Source: a virus. From it: a stretch of DNA of 27,338 nt. The stretch spans positions 1 to 27,338 of IMG/VR virus record IMGVR_UViG_3300050015_001120. The stretch is one strand, 5' to 3'. The first letter of the stretch is position 1, and each line of letters starts with the position of its first letter. This document shows, in pieces, positions 12,934-19,659 of the stretch. The notes beneath the pieces were generated by a model. It was given only the letters and a program-made list of their open reading frames with translations. It made no database searches and had not been told where the DNA came from. The translations under genes were made by a program, and so were the position numbers.

Positions 12934-13134
12934 ATGGCAAAAAGCAATTCAACGATAAAAACCGCAAAAGTGAAAGCGATGAGCAAGACGCTCAGCGGAA
13001 GCGATTGCATCGTGTCGTTCCAAGAAGACCAAGGACGGGTTCACACTCTTTATTTAAGCAAAGAAGAATCGTCCGCGATTGATTTGGGCGACACCATTCA
13101 GATCATTATCGCAAAGGTCGATATAACCCAATAA
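12934..13134 (+). CDS. Small hypothetical beta-rich protein
   Basis: A 66-residue protein. A basic N-terminus ('KSNSTIKTAKVKAMSKTL') is followed by alternating strand-like segments ('DCIVSFQEDQGRVHTLYL', 'GDTIQIIIAKVDITQ'), suggesting a small beta barrel. No family recognised. It sits 13 bp after the portal gene and 12 bp before the next gene, starts 'catttATG' without a Shine-Dalgarno sequence, and its end contains the AAAGGTCG octamer (13113-13120), 26 nt upstream of the next start. Confidence 0.6.
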   Translation: MAKSNSTIKTAKVKAMSKTLSGSDCIVSFQEDQGRVHTLYLSKEESSAIDLGDTIQIIIAKVDITQ

Positions 13135-13146
13135 CCAAAATTTTAT

Positions 13147-13461
13147 ATGACAGAACAGCAATTGAAAAATGATCCGGGTGGAAACGATGCGCAAAAAATA
13201 GGTTTCAAGAAAATGGATGCAAACCAACCTGCCCAGTCCGACGATCAATGGAAAAAGGTCGAAGACATTGTGACCGCGGCCAAAGATGCATATGTTTCCG
13301 GCCAATCCGATTTTCGCAATGTTATCGAAACCATGGTTTCCACTCTTCAGGATTTGCTGGCGAGCGAACAGGGTGGGCCGCAGATGGGCGGGCTTGGCAT
13401 CGGTGCGCCTCAAATGGACATTTCCGAAGGGGAAGCACCCGCCGGAAACCAGCCACAATAA
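13147..13461 (+). CDS. Small hypothetical structural-operon protein
   Basis: A 104-residue protein with a hydrophilic N-terminus, an amphipathic helical centre ('VEDIVTAAKDAYVSGQSDFR' continuing to 'LASEQ') and a Gly/Pro/Met-rich tail ('GGPQMGGLGIGAPQM'). The 'MGGLGI' string recurs at the very end of the scaffold-like protein (14605-14622), a small shared C-terminal feature within this operon. Position between portal and scaffold suggests a head-assembly accessory role; no family recognised. The start context 'ttatATG' is preceded by AAAGGTCG. Confidence 0.6.
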   Translation: MTEQQLKNDPGGNDAQKIGFKKMDANQPAQSDDQWKKVEDIVTAAKDAYVSGQSDFRNVIETMVSTLQDLLASEQGGPQMGGLGIGAPQMDISEGEAPAGNQPQ

Positions 13462-13466
13462 TCGTT

Positions 13467-13748
13467 ATGCCGCAAACCAACGAAGAAAAACTGGATGCGG
13501 GGCTTGCCGTTCTGGAAATGTCCAGAACGAGAGGCTGGAAATGGCTCGAGGAGCGGATTCAAACCGAGCTTCGCATCGAGTACGTCGAGCTTCGCGAGTT
13601 TGAAGTTTCCGGTAAAACTGCCGAACAGATCGCCGCGGAATATCTCCAACATCGGGCGGCGGTAAATTCTTACGAAAAAATTATGGGAATGGTTGTCGCC
13701 GCCATCAATGAAAAAGACGAAGCGGCCGAAGCGATGAATCGCGAATAA
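13467..13748 (+). CDS. Small helical structural-operon protein
   Basis: A 93-residue, almost wholly helical and acidic protein ('EEKLDAGLAVLEMSRTRGWK', 'WLEERIQTELR', 'TAEQIAAEYLQHRAAVNSYE'). I begin at ATG 13467, 5 bp after the previous stop; in-frame codons continue upstream to 13248 but only overlap the previous gene. No family recognised. It ends in a small GCGA-TGAA-TCGC hairpin (13731-13742) just before the AAAGGTCG octamer that leads into the scaffold-like gene. Confidence 0.65.
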   Translation: MPQTNEEKLDAGLAVLEMSRTRGWKWLEERIQTELRIEYVELREFEVSGKTAEQIAAEYLQHRAAVNSYEKIMGMVVAAINEKDEAAEAMNRE

Positions 13749-13755
13749 AAGGTCG
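13748..13755 (+). promoter_or_regulatory. AAAGGTCG octamer before scaffold-like gene
   Basis: AAAGGTCG begins on the last base of the preceding TAA stop, 27 nt before ATG 13783. The intervening leader is made almost only of A and T, with no Shine-Dalgarno sequence. Confidence 0.5.
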
Positions 13756-13782
13756 AAGAAATAAAAAATAAAACAATATTTT

Positions 13783-14625
13783 ATGAAAGAAGAAAGAACA
13801 AAAGAAATTGGCAACATTTTAAAAAATCCTCCCGAGCCCGAAGGGGATGAGAAGGAATTAGAGAAAAAAGAAGCTGATGCCAAAGACGGAAAGGCGGCTG
13901 AAAATAAGCCACCGATCAAGCAAGAAGCTGGCGAAGAGAATAAGTCCGCCGTCGAAAACGATGAGGATGAGGAATCATCCGAAGAAGATGAGGAGTCCGG
14001 GAGCGATGAATCCGAAGAAGACGACCGATGGCGCGGCAAGACCCGCGAGGAAGTGATCCGCATGTTCGAGGAGATCGAAAAAAAGAATAAGCCGGATAAT
14101 CTGCCCAAGCCTCCGGCGAAAGAAGAGGACAAACCGGATAAGGAAAATGAATTTGGAGTTCCCAGCGACGAAGAGCTTGCCAAAATGACTCCCAAGCAAT
14201 TCGCCCAGTGGATGATGGATAATGTCAAAAACATCGTCGGGAAAACCTACGACGCGCGAAACCAGATAAGAGATTCGGTGGCGCAAGAAATCAGGGAAAC
14301 GCAAAAAGATCATCCTCTTTTGAGAACCAGCGCCGAGTACCGGGAACTTGTGCTCGCCGTGATTGAATCCGCTTCCCAAAAGGGGGTGATGATGCCGCTC
14401 AAAGAAGCCTGCGCCAAGGTCGACGCGTTCGCCGGGAAAGTTCAGGGCGACACCAAAGTTTCCGATGACGAGGCGGTGCGCCTCAAAAAAGCCAAAGCGC
14501 AAGTTGAAAAGGGGGCGGGCGCTCCGATTTCGCCGGGCGAAGAGAAAGGCGACGAAGTCCGCCGTCTTGAAGGAATCTTCGGATCGGGCGGGACGAAAAG
14601 CCCGATGGGAGGGCTTGGAATATAA
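13783..14625 (+). CDS. Putative capsid scaffolding protein
   Basis: A 280-residue, strongly acidic, low-complexity protein placed directly before the major capsid gene, the usual place for a scaffold. Residues 1-100 are an E/D/K-rich disordered segment with a run of mixed E, D and S near residues 55-80. The middle holds helices ('SDEELAKMTPKQFAQWMMDN', 'DARNQIRDSVAQEIRETQ') and the end a charged helix plus Gly-rich tail ('SPMGGLGI'). Scaffolds have little sequence conservation, so the call rests on composition, length and position. The leader carries AAAGGTCG and is A-rich. The last codons contain a hairpin ATCGGGC/GCCCGAT (14583-14606). Confidence 0.7.
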   Translation: MKEERTKEIGNILKNPPEPEGDEKELEKKEADAKDGKAAENKPPIKQEAGEENKSAVENDEDEESSEEDEESGSDESEEDDRWRGKTREEVIRMFEEIEKKNKPDNLPKPPAKEEDKPDKENEFGVPSDEELAKMTPKQFAQWMMDNVKNIVGKTYDARNQIRDSVAQEIRETQKDHPLLRTSAEYRELVLAVIESASQKGVMMPLKEACAKVDAFAGKVQGDTKVSDDEAVRLKKAKAQVEKGAGAPISPGEEKGDEVRRLEGIFGSGGTKSPMGGLGI

Positions 14626-14631
14626 AGGTCG
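14624..14631 (+). promoter_or_regulatory. AAAGGTCG octamer before major capsid gene
   Basis: AAAGGTCG overlaps the TAA stop of the scaffold-like gene and lies 39 nt before ATG 14671, 17 nt after a 7-bp hairpin (14583-14606). The leader to the ATG is A-rich and has no Shine-Dalgarno sequence, although the capsid gene should be the most heavily translated one. Confidence 0.5.
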
Positions 14632-14670
14632 GACTTCCCAAAGAAAAAATAATTAATAAAAACACGCAAT

Positions 14671-15849
14671 ATGTCTTCAACAACTGGAATCAGAGGATCG
14701 TCGAACTTGGGCGTTACGCGCAAGTACGACGTGGCCGATGTTATTTCTCTTCTTGATGTCGAGCGTTATCCGCTTTTGGCGATTTTAACCAACGCGGGCA
14801 AAGACCTTGTTTCCAAACAGGGCAAATCGCTCAAGAAGAAAGAAACGACCGACCCCGAATTTAAATGGTTCGAGGATAAATTCGGAGCGCGCGAAGATAC
14901 GGTGTCGGCGGATCAAAGCGTCGCGACGACTTTGCCCGCGACCAACGGGGCGTACTTCAGCCCCGGCGATGTCATTTTGGTGGTTAAATCCACTCAAGCG
15001 ACCGGCAATCCGACAGGCGAAGTTTTATTGGTCGCGAGCATTGCCGGCAACAATTTGACGGTCGTGCGCCAGATCGGCGACAGCGGGTCGGGGGGCGGTC
15101 TTTTGAAACAAAATGACATCATCTGGATCATCGGCAACGCCAATGAAGAGGGTGCGGATCTGCGGACGATCAAAGCGACGACCGTCGCGGATGTGACGAA
15201 TTACTGCCAAATCTTTCGCACGCCCGTTGGTATCACTGAAACCGCGCGCAACACTAAAGGATGGATCAAAGAAGCTGATTTTGACTACCAAACCCGCAAA
15301 AAGGGAATCGAGCATTTGATAGATATCGAACGAGCCTTTATGTTCGGCAAAAAAGAGATCATCACTTCCGGCAGCCAGCCCAAGCGTTTCACCGGCGGCA
15401 TTTTCCAAAAAATCACGCAGGTGGCGAGTAATGTTTCCACGCGGGCCGATTTCAACAGCTACCTGGAAACGCTGTTCAAGCATGGCAACGCCGAAAAATA
15501 TCTTCTGGCATCTCCGTATGTGGTGAGTAAAGTTAATGAGTTCGCGATGGACAAGCTCCAGATTATGCAGGGAGCCAACACTTTCGGACTCACGGTGATC
15601 AAATATCTTTCGCCGCACGGCACGCTCAACATCATCAAACACGATTTGCTTACGGGTGATCTATACGGCAAATGCGCCGCGGGCATTGATATGGAAACGC
15701 TGACCTACCGGTATCTTGCCAGCCGCGACACCAAACTGCTTACAAACCGGCAGAATAACGGCGAAGATTCCCGCGTCGACGAATATCTCACCGAATGCGG
15801 TCTTCAATTCGAACAGGCAGAAAGACACGCGGTGGTGAAATTCGCTTAA
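14671..15849 (+). CDS. Major capsid protein (SU10/DUF5309-like)
   Basis: A 392-residue protein with features of the SU10-type HK97-fold capsid proteins: N-terminal 'DVADVISLLDVERYPLLAIL', a substrate loop region 'FKWFEDKFGAREDT', a beta domain with 'YFSPGDVILVVKSTQATGNP', then 'TNYCQIFRTPVGITETARNT', 'DYQTRKKGIEHLIDIERAFM' and the later 'TFGLTVIKYLSPHGTLNII'. The pattern 'NYCQIFRTPVGITETAR' followed by a long helix ending in 'DIERAFMFGKK' is especially typical of the family. Length is normal. It follows the scaffold-like gene and precedes small capsid-associated genes. An AAAGGTCG octamer stands upstream, and two hairpins occupy the 3' region. Confidence 0.88.
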   Translation: MSSTTGIRGSSNLGVTRKYDVADVISLLDVERYPLLAILTNAGKDLVSKQGKSLKKKETTDPEFKWFEDKFGAREDTVSADQSVATTLPATNGAYFSPGDVILVVKSTQATGNPTGEVLLVASIAGNNLTVVRQIGDSGSGGGLLKQNDIIWIIGNANEEGADLRTIKATTVADVTNYCQIFRTPVGITETARNTKGWIKEADFDYQTRKKGIEHLIDIERAFMFGKKEIITSGSQPKRFTGGIFQKITQVASNVSTRADFNSYLETLFKHGNAEKYLLASPYVVSKVNEFAMDKLQIMQGANTFGLTVIKYLSPHGTLNIIKHDLLTGDLYGKCAAGIDMETLTYRYLASRDTKLLTNRQNNGEDSRVDEYLTECGLQFEQAERHAVVKFA

Positions 15850-15875
15850 GCGGTTTTAGACAATCCTTCAAGTTT

Positions 15876-15937
15876 CGGTCGGACGGCAAGCTTTCCCAAC
15901 CCGCCTGACCGGATGGAAAGCCCTTGAGGGGTTTTCC
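15876..15937 (+). other. Two hairpins downstream of major capsid gene
   Basis: The first is an imperfect 11-bp stem CGGTCGGACGG (15876-15886) / CCGCCTGACCG (15901-15911). The second is GGAAAGCCC (15915-15923) / GGGGTTTTCC (15928-15937) with a TTGA loop. No T-run follows, so they are more likely mRNA 3'-end stabilisers or processing signals than complete terminators. They are followed at 15951 by AAAGGTCG, repeating the hairpin-then-octamer order seen at 7442-7495. Confidence 0.5.
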
Positions 15938-15950
15938 GCGGGTGAATCAT

Positions 15951-15958
15951 AAAGGTCG
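15951..15958 (+). promoter_or_regulatory. AAAGGTCG octamer before the post-capsid gene
   Basis: AAAGGTCG lies 34 nt before ATG 15993, in the 143-nt gap after the major capsid gene and 13 nt beyond the second hairpin. No Shine-Dalgarno sequence precedes the ATG ('taatgatATG'). Confidence 0.5.
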
Positions 15959-15992
15959 GCCCGCGGCGCAAACAAAATTTAACATTAATGAT

Positions 15993-16424
15993 ATGGCAAA
16001 TACGCAAACAATTGAAAAACCGAAAACAAAAAGCAAGCGCTACGCGACGCGCTTCGGACAGCATTACAGCATAGTGATGCTTCCAACGACAACCGAGATA
16101 GTCAACGGCTTGCCGATTACCAAGCAGGGCAAACGACTGGAATTTAAAAACGGAATTTATGAAACGGATGATCTTCAAGAGCAGGCGTTTTTGGAAGGGT
16201 CGGAATATTACGGAGTTGATTATCAGGAGGTCACCAAAGAAGTCAGCTCCGCCCTTCAGGCTAAATCGATCGCCGAAAAAGAAGCGGAACTGAAAACCAA
16301 GGAAGAAGATTTGAAACGCCGCGAAATGGCTCTTAAGGGAAAAGAAGAGGGCGGCGAATCTTCTTCGGAAAATGAACCGGAAGAGGCCGGAAAAACGGAC
16401 AAGAAGAAAGAACCAAAATTCTGA
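15993..16424 (+). CDS. Hypothetical capsid-module protein with coiled coil
   Basis: A 143-residue protein. The N-terminal part is basic, then beta-like ('RFGQHYSIVMLPTTTEIVNG', 'KRLEFKNGIYETDDLQEQAF'). Residues about 85-120 form a charged coiled coil ('AEKEAELKTKEEDLKRREMA') and the C-terminal tail is disordered and K/E/S-rich. This layout resembles short proteins located after capsid genes that close or connect the head, but no family is recognised. I use ATG 15993; in-frame codons upstream to 15924 fall in the hairpin-containing leader. It ends in TGA and is followed by another AAAGGTCG leader. Confidence 0.65.
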   Translation: MANTQTIEKPKTKSKRYATRFGQHYSIVMLPTTTEIVNGLPITKQGKRLEFKNGIYETDDLQEQAFLEGSEYYGVDYQEVTKEVSSALQAKSIAEKEAELKTKEEDLKRREMALKGKEEGGESSSENEPEEAGKTDKKKEPKF

Positions 16425-16437
16425 ATGATGATTAATG

Positions 16438-16445
16438 AAAGGTCG
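16438..16445 (+). promoter_or_regulatory. AAAGGTCG octamer before decoration-like gene
   Basis: AAAGGTCG lies 29 nt before ATG 16475. The leader is A/T-rich (including TTAATTAATTTTAAA) and lacks a Shine-Dalgarno sequence. Confidence 0.5.
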
Positions 16446-16474
16446 AGTGTTAATTAATTTTAAATCACAACGAT

Positions 16475-16768
16475 ATGGCGGTAGAAAGCAGACCAGGATT
16501 TGCCGTTGGCGAGGCGACGGTTGCGGGCGCGGGAACGCCGATTCAGCTTCCCGACATCAAAGTCGGCCAGGCGTGCGAACTGGTGGTTAAAGCCAAAAAA
16601 ACCAACCAAGGAGCGATTAAAGTCGGACAGTCTTCAAGCGAAGCCTTGGCCGGAAAATTCAATATGGAACCCGGCGAAGCGATCAAGCTTCGCGTGAGCA
16701 ATGCCAACAAAGCGTGGATCGATGCCGAAACAAGCGGCGACAAAGTCGAAATCATCACCGAACAGTAA
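16475..16768 (+). CDS. Small beta-sandwich protein, possible capsid decoration protein
   Basis: A 97-residue, beta-rich protein. The succession 'GQACELVVKAKKTNQGAIKV', 'FNMEPGEAIKLRV' and 'KAWIDAETSGDKVEIITE' matches the general pattern of small phage head-associated beta domains (a 'vkA...N.G.i.VG' strand pair, then 'L.pGe...l.V' and a final 'gdkV.ii' strand), which I know from many virion gene clusters as decoration or unannotated proteins. Position two genes after the capsid supports a capsid-surface role. It has its own AAAGGTCG leader, as does the capsid gene, consistent with high expression. Function inferred. Confidence 0.65.
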   Translation: MAVESRPGFAVGEATVAGAGTPIQLPDIKVGQACELVVKAKKTNQGAIKVGQSSSEALAGKFNMEPGEAIKLRVSNANKAWIDAETSGDKVEIITEQ

Positions 16769-16777
16769 TCAAAATTC

Positions 16778-17356
16778 ATGGCCGATTTTATCCAATCAAA
16801 AGGGGATGCAAGCTTTCTAAGGTTCAAGAAAAGCGGCCGCTATTTCGGCCCCTATCTTACCGGCGGAGCTTTGACCACCCAAGCGTTATCCTCAACGAAT
16901 TCGCTTCGTGCGTTTCCGCTGTTTATTCCCAAAACCGCGAAGTTTGACCGCATCGCGATCCGCGTATCAACCGCGGCCACCGGCGCAACGCCGCGCGCTC
17001 GGCTTGGCGTTTATGAAGACAACGGCAGTGTTTATCCGGGAAAGCTCGTTATCGATGCCGGCGAGGTTGATGTCAGCGCGACGGGCGTTAAAGAGCTGAC
17101 GATCGATATTGCGCTCAAGGCCGGCAAACTTTACTGGCTGGTGTTTGTGGGCCAAGATACAGTTTCGCTCGCCGTCGGCGCAATCCCGACCAGCGAAGCG
17201 ATCGCCGCGTTTCTCGGGCTTGATTCCACGCTGGCCGGAACTCCGATATTGGGGTACGCCGCGGTGCAAACATACGGCGCGCTGCCAAGCGCTTATCCGG
17301 CGGGGGCGACCGAATGGAGTCTTCCGGTTCCGCTTATCGCTTTGCGAAAATTGTAG
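16778..17356 (+). CDS. Hypothetical virion protein, jelly-roll-like
   Basis: A 192-residue, Ala/Gly/Val-rich, all-beta protein. The strands 'KFDRIAIRVSTAATGATPRA', 'RLGVYEDNGSVYPGKLVID' and 'LKAGKLYWLVFVGQDTVSLA' resemble the carbohydrate-binding or jelly-roll domains seen in phage fibre and baseplate-associated proteins ('R.gvY....g.P..lv.d.g.v......v.....l..G.YWl'). No catalytic residues were recognised. It sits 9 bp after the decoration-like gene and directly before a protein with related-looking beta domains plus an amidase, so surface or wall binding is plausible. Start 'aattcATG', no Shine-Dalgarno sequence. Confidence 0.65.
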   Translation: MADFIQSKGDASFLRFKKSGRYFGPYLTGGALTTQALSSTNSLRAFPLFIPKTAKFDRIAIRVSTAATGATPRARLGVYEDNGSVYPGKLVIDAGEVDVSATGVKELTIDIALKAGKLYWLVFVGQDTVSLAVGAIPTSEAIAAFLGLDSTLAGTPILGYAAVQTYGALPSAYPAGATEWSLPVPLIALRKL

Positions 17357-17364
17357 GCGTGGAT

Positions 17365-19005
17365 ATGAACTATATCGCTAAATTCAAAACATCAGTGGCT
17401 GAAACCATCGACGATGGTCGCGAACAAGACGGTGCGGGTTGGAATCCGCAAGGAAATGCGGGGAATGTGATAACCATCGGTAATGTCGGCGGTTCGGTTT
17501 ATTTCGCGGGGATCAGGTTTCGGGATGTCCGTATTCCCCGCGGCGCGAAAATAGTTCTGGCGCGGATTAAAATCCGGCCCGCGGCGACCGATTCCGCCGA
17601 CCCCGACGCAAGATTTGTCATAAAGGGAATCAAAGAATTAGATGCCAAGCCGTTCACTCAATCTTCGCGTCCAAGCCAGCGGACCAAAACAGTGAACGCC
17701 ACGCAATGGCACATTGTTAAAAAGTGGGAAGCTCACGAATGGGCGCAAACGCCGAATCTGAATCTCATTGTCGAAGAGCTTGCCGCGCAAGGCGATTGGA
17801 AATCGGGAAGCGCGATGGCGTTTGCCATCGAAGACAACGGATCTTCTTCGGGTCAAGCCGAAACAATGTGGGATAAAAGCAAAGGCGATGGCTATCAAGC
17901 GGAACTTGAAATTTGGTATGCAACCGAGAATGTAACGATTGCTTATCTTGCCGGCAATGATCGCGATGGCGTGGAAATCGATAAAACCGCTTGGCAATCA
18001 AGCCCGTCCGGCAATGTGATAACGATCGGCAATGACGGATCGGCGGCAAACGACGGAGGCTTTATTTTCAGCGGGATAAACATTCCTCGCTATGCGTTTA
18101 TAATCGGGGCGAATCTTTTGCTGACTCAAGCCGATCAAAACAACAGGTTTCCGAATTTGTTTGTCAAAGGTTTCGCGCAGGATGACGCGCCGCCGTTTAT
18201 GTCCGATGGATCAAACCGGCCTTCGATGCGGCAAAAGACAAACGCAAATATTGAATGGACGATCGGTCACAGCGAAAACGGAGTGTTCGTCGGCGAACAT
18301 TGGTCGGCGGAAAGCATGTATGAGTCGCCGGATTTGCGGGAAATAATCCAAGAAATCGTGGATCGGGACGGCTGGGCCGCCGGCAATAAAATCGGACTGG
18401 TTTTGGAAAACCGCTTGTCTTGGTCGGGGCAATACAAACTGCCCTGGGATTATTTGAAAAACAGCGGAGAGTTCGGCGCCAAACTGGCGATCGTGTGGAG
18501 CGAAAAACGCACCGCGCGGACTTCAAAAAAAGATGTTGCCAAGTATGAAAAAGCCAACTGTCCGGAATATATCATCGTTCACCATTCGGCCACGCCCCGC
18601 GATTCGACGCATTTTGCCACCATAAGAAACAATCATATCGGCATCGGCTGGGGAGATATCGCTTACCATCACTGGATCGCCGGAGCGTTGGATGGCGATG
18701 GCGAGCATATCGCCGGCAGACCCGAAAACAAGATCGGCGCACATTGCGACACGCAGAAAATGAATTACCGCTCGATCGGAATTTGCGTCTGCGGAAATTT
18801 TCACCCATCCAGCGGCAACGAGCAGCCTTCCTTGCAACAGATGGCGACGCTTCAGAATTTACTCGATGATATCCGGGCGAAGCGCGGAATCTCCAGAGAG
18901 CGGGTTTTGGGTCACCGGGAAGCTCCGGATTCGACTAATTGCCCGGGAGACAATCTGCTTGTTTATATCCGGCGTTATCGCGCGACGGGAAAACTGTCGC
19001 CCTAA
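17365..19005 (+). CDS. Virion-module amidase with two tandem beta domains
   Basis: A 546-residue modular protein. Two homologous beta-sandwich domains occupy about residues 1-188 and 189-381; both contain 'GNVITIGN' (from residues 33 and 216), then 'FxGIxxxxxxIPR', a 'FVKGF/I' strand and an 'xxLxxIxxExxxxxxWxxG' helix, so they are an internal duplication about 183 residues apart. Residues about 393-546 are a zinc N-acetylmuramoyl-L-alanine amidase (Amidase_2/PGRP fold): 'IIVHHSATP' (His406), 'GHRE' (His517) and 'NCPG' (Cys526) give the metal ligands. It cuts the amide bond between MurNAc and the stem peptide. Its location in the structural module suggests a virion-associated entry enzyme with sugar-binding domains. 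I start at ATG 17365, after the previous stop; the in-frame codons upstream overlap that gene. Confidence 0.85.
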   Translation: MNYIAKFKTSVAETIDDGREQDGAGWNPQGNAGNVITIGNVGGSVYFAGIRFRDVRIPRGAKIVLARIKIRPAATDSADPDARFVIKGIKELDAKPFTQSSRPSQRTKTVNATQWHIVKKWEAHEWAQTPNLNLIVEELAAQGDWKSGSAMAFAIEDNGSSSGQAETMWDKSKGDGYQAELEIWYATENVTIAYLAGNDRDGVEIDKTAWQSSPSGNVITIGNDGSAANDGGFIFSGINIPRYAFIIGANLLLTQADQNNRFPNLFVKGFAQDDAPPFMSDGSNRPSMRQKTNANIEWTIGHSENGVFVGEHWSAESMYESPDLREIIQEIVDRDGWAAGNKIGLVLENRLSWSGQYKLPWDYLKNSGEFGAKLAIVWSEKRTARTSKKDVAKYEKANCPEYIIVHHSATPRDSTHFATIRNNHIGIGWGDIAYHHWIAGALDGDGEHIAGRPENKIGAHCDTQKMNYRSIGICVCGNFHPSSGNEQPSLQQMATLQNLLDDIRAKRGISRERVLGHREAPDSTNCPGDNLLVYIRRYRATGKLSP

Positions 19006-19009
19006 ATTT

Positions 19010-19657
19010 ATGCAACTGCAAGAATTCCTGCAAGATTTAAATTCGCGGATGTCGGCTTCGAAAACCAACGGGTTTTGGAACGATTCCGACAAAAAGCGAT
19101 GGCTGAATAAAGCCATTGTGCGCGCCTGCAATTTCGCCAAATGGAATTTTCTCAACCATCATTCGACCCAGGCGACGGAAAAAAACGTTGAATCATATTT
19201 TATTCCTTTCGATTGCAAACCGGGCGGAATGATGATGATTAAAGTTGCCGGAAATGAGCATGTCAAAACCAGCGTGGAAAATTATCAAACCGGCAATTAT
19301 ATCTGGGAAAGAGTGTTTGCGATTATTGGCGATCAATTTTTATTAAAACCCGCGCCGGCCGAAGATGCCAAAGTTATCGACATTTATTACCGCAGGCGGC
19401 CCGTTCCTCTGGCCGACGATACCGATGAGCCGATAACGCCCGAAGAAATGGATGAGGCGATAATAAAATACGCGCTTGCGATTTGCCTCAAAAAAGATTC
19501 AAACCGGAGCGCCGAAGGGGATAAGGAAATTTTGGAAGCGAACGCGATTATTCAGCAAATAAAAGACCGCGAGAGCGAAGAAAACGGAGAGGCGGGATTT
19601 GTCGGCCAGGCAACAAGCACCCGTTTTATATACCGGCAAAATAATCCCGGACAATAA
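19010..19657 (+). CDS. Putative head-tail adaptor protein
   Basis: A 215-residue protein with the pattern of phage head-completion/adaptor proteins: an N-terminal helix pair ('LQEFLQDLNSRM', 'FWNDSDKKRWLNKAIVRACN'), an aromatic segment 'FAKWNFL', a central beta part ('VIDIYYRRRPVPLADDTDEP') and a C-terminal helical part ('EEMDEAIIKYALAICLKKDS'). 'YYRRPxxL...d.p..p....EAIiyyA' is typical of gp6-like/DUF6682-type connectors from memory. It would dock under the portal ring. It begins 4 bp after the amidase stop and ends 2 bp before the next start; no Shine-Dalgarno sequence. Confidence 0.65.
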   Translation: MQLQEFLQDLNSRMSASKTNGFWNDSDKKRWLNKAIVRACNFAKWNFLNHHSTQATEKNVESYFIPFDCKPGGMMMIKVAGNEHVKTSVENYQTGNYIWERVFAIIGDQFLLKPAPAEDAKVIDIYYRRRPVPLADDTDEPITPEEMDEAIIKYALAICLKKDSNRSAEGDKEILEANAIIQQIKDRESEENGEAGFVGQATSTRFIYRQNNPGQ

Positions 19658-19659
19658 TT

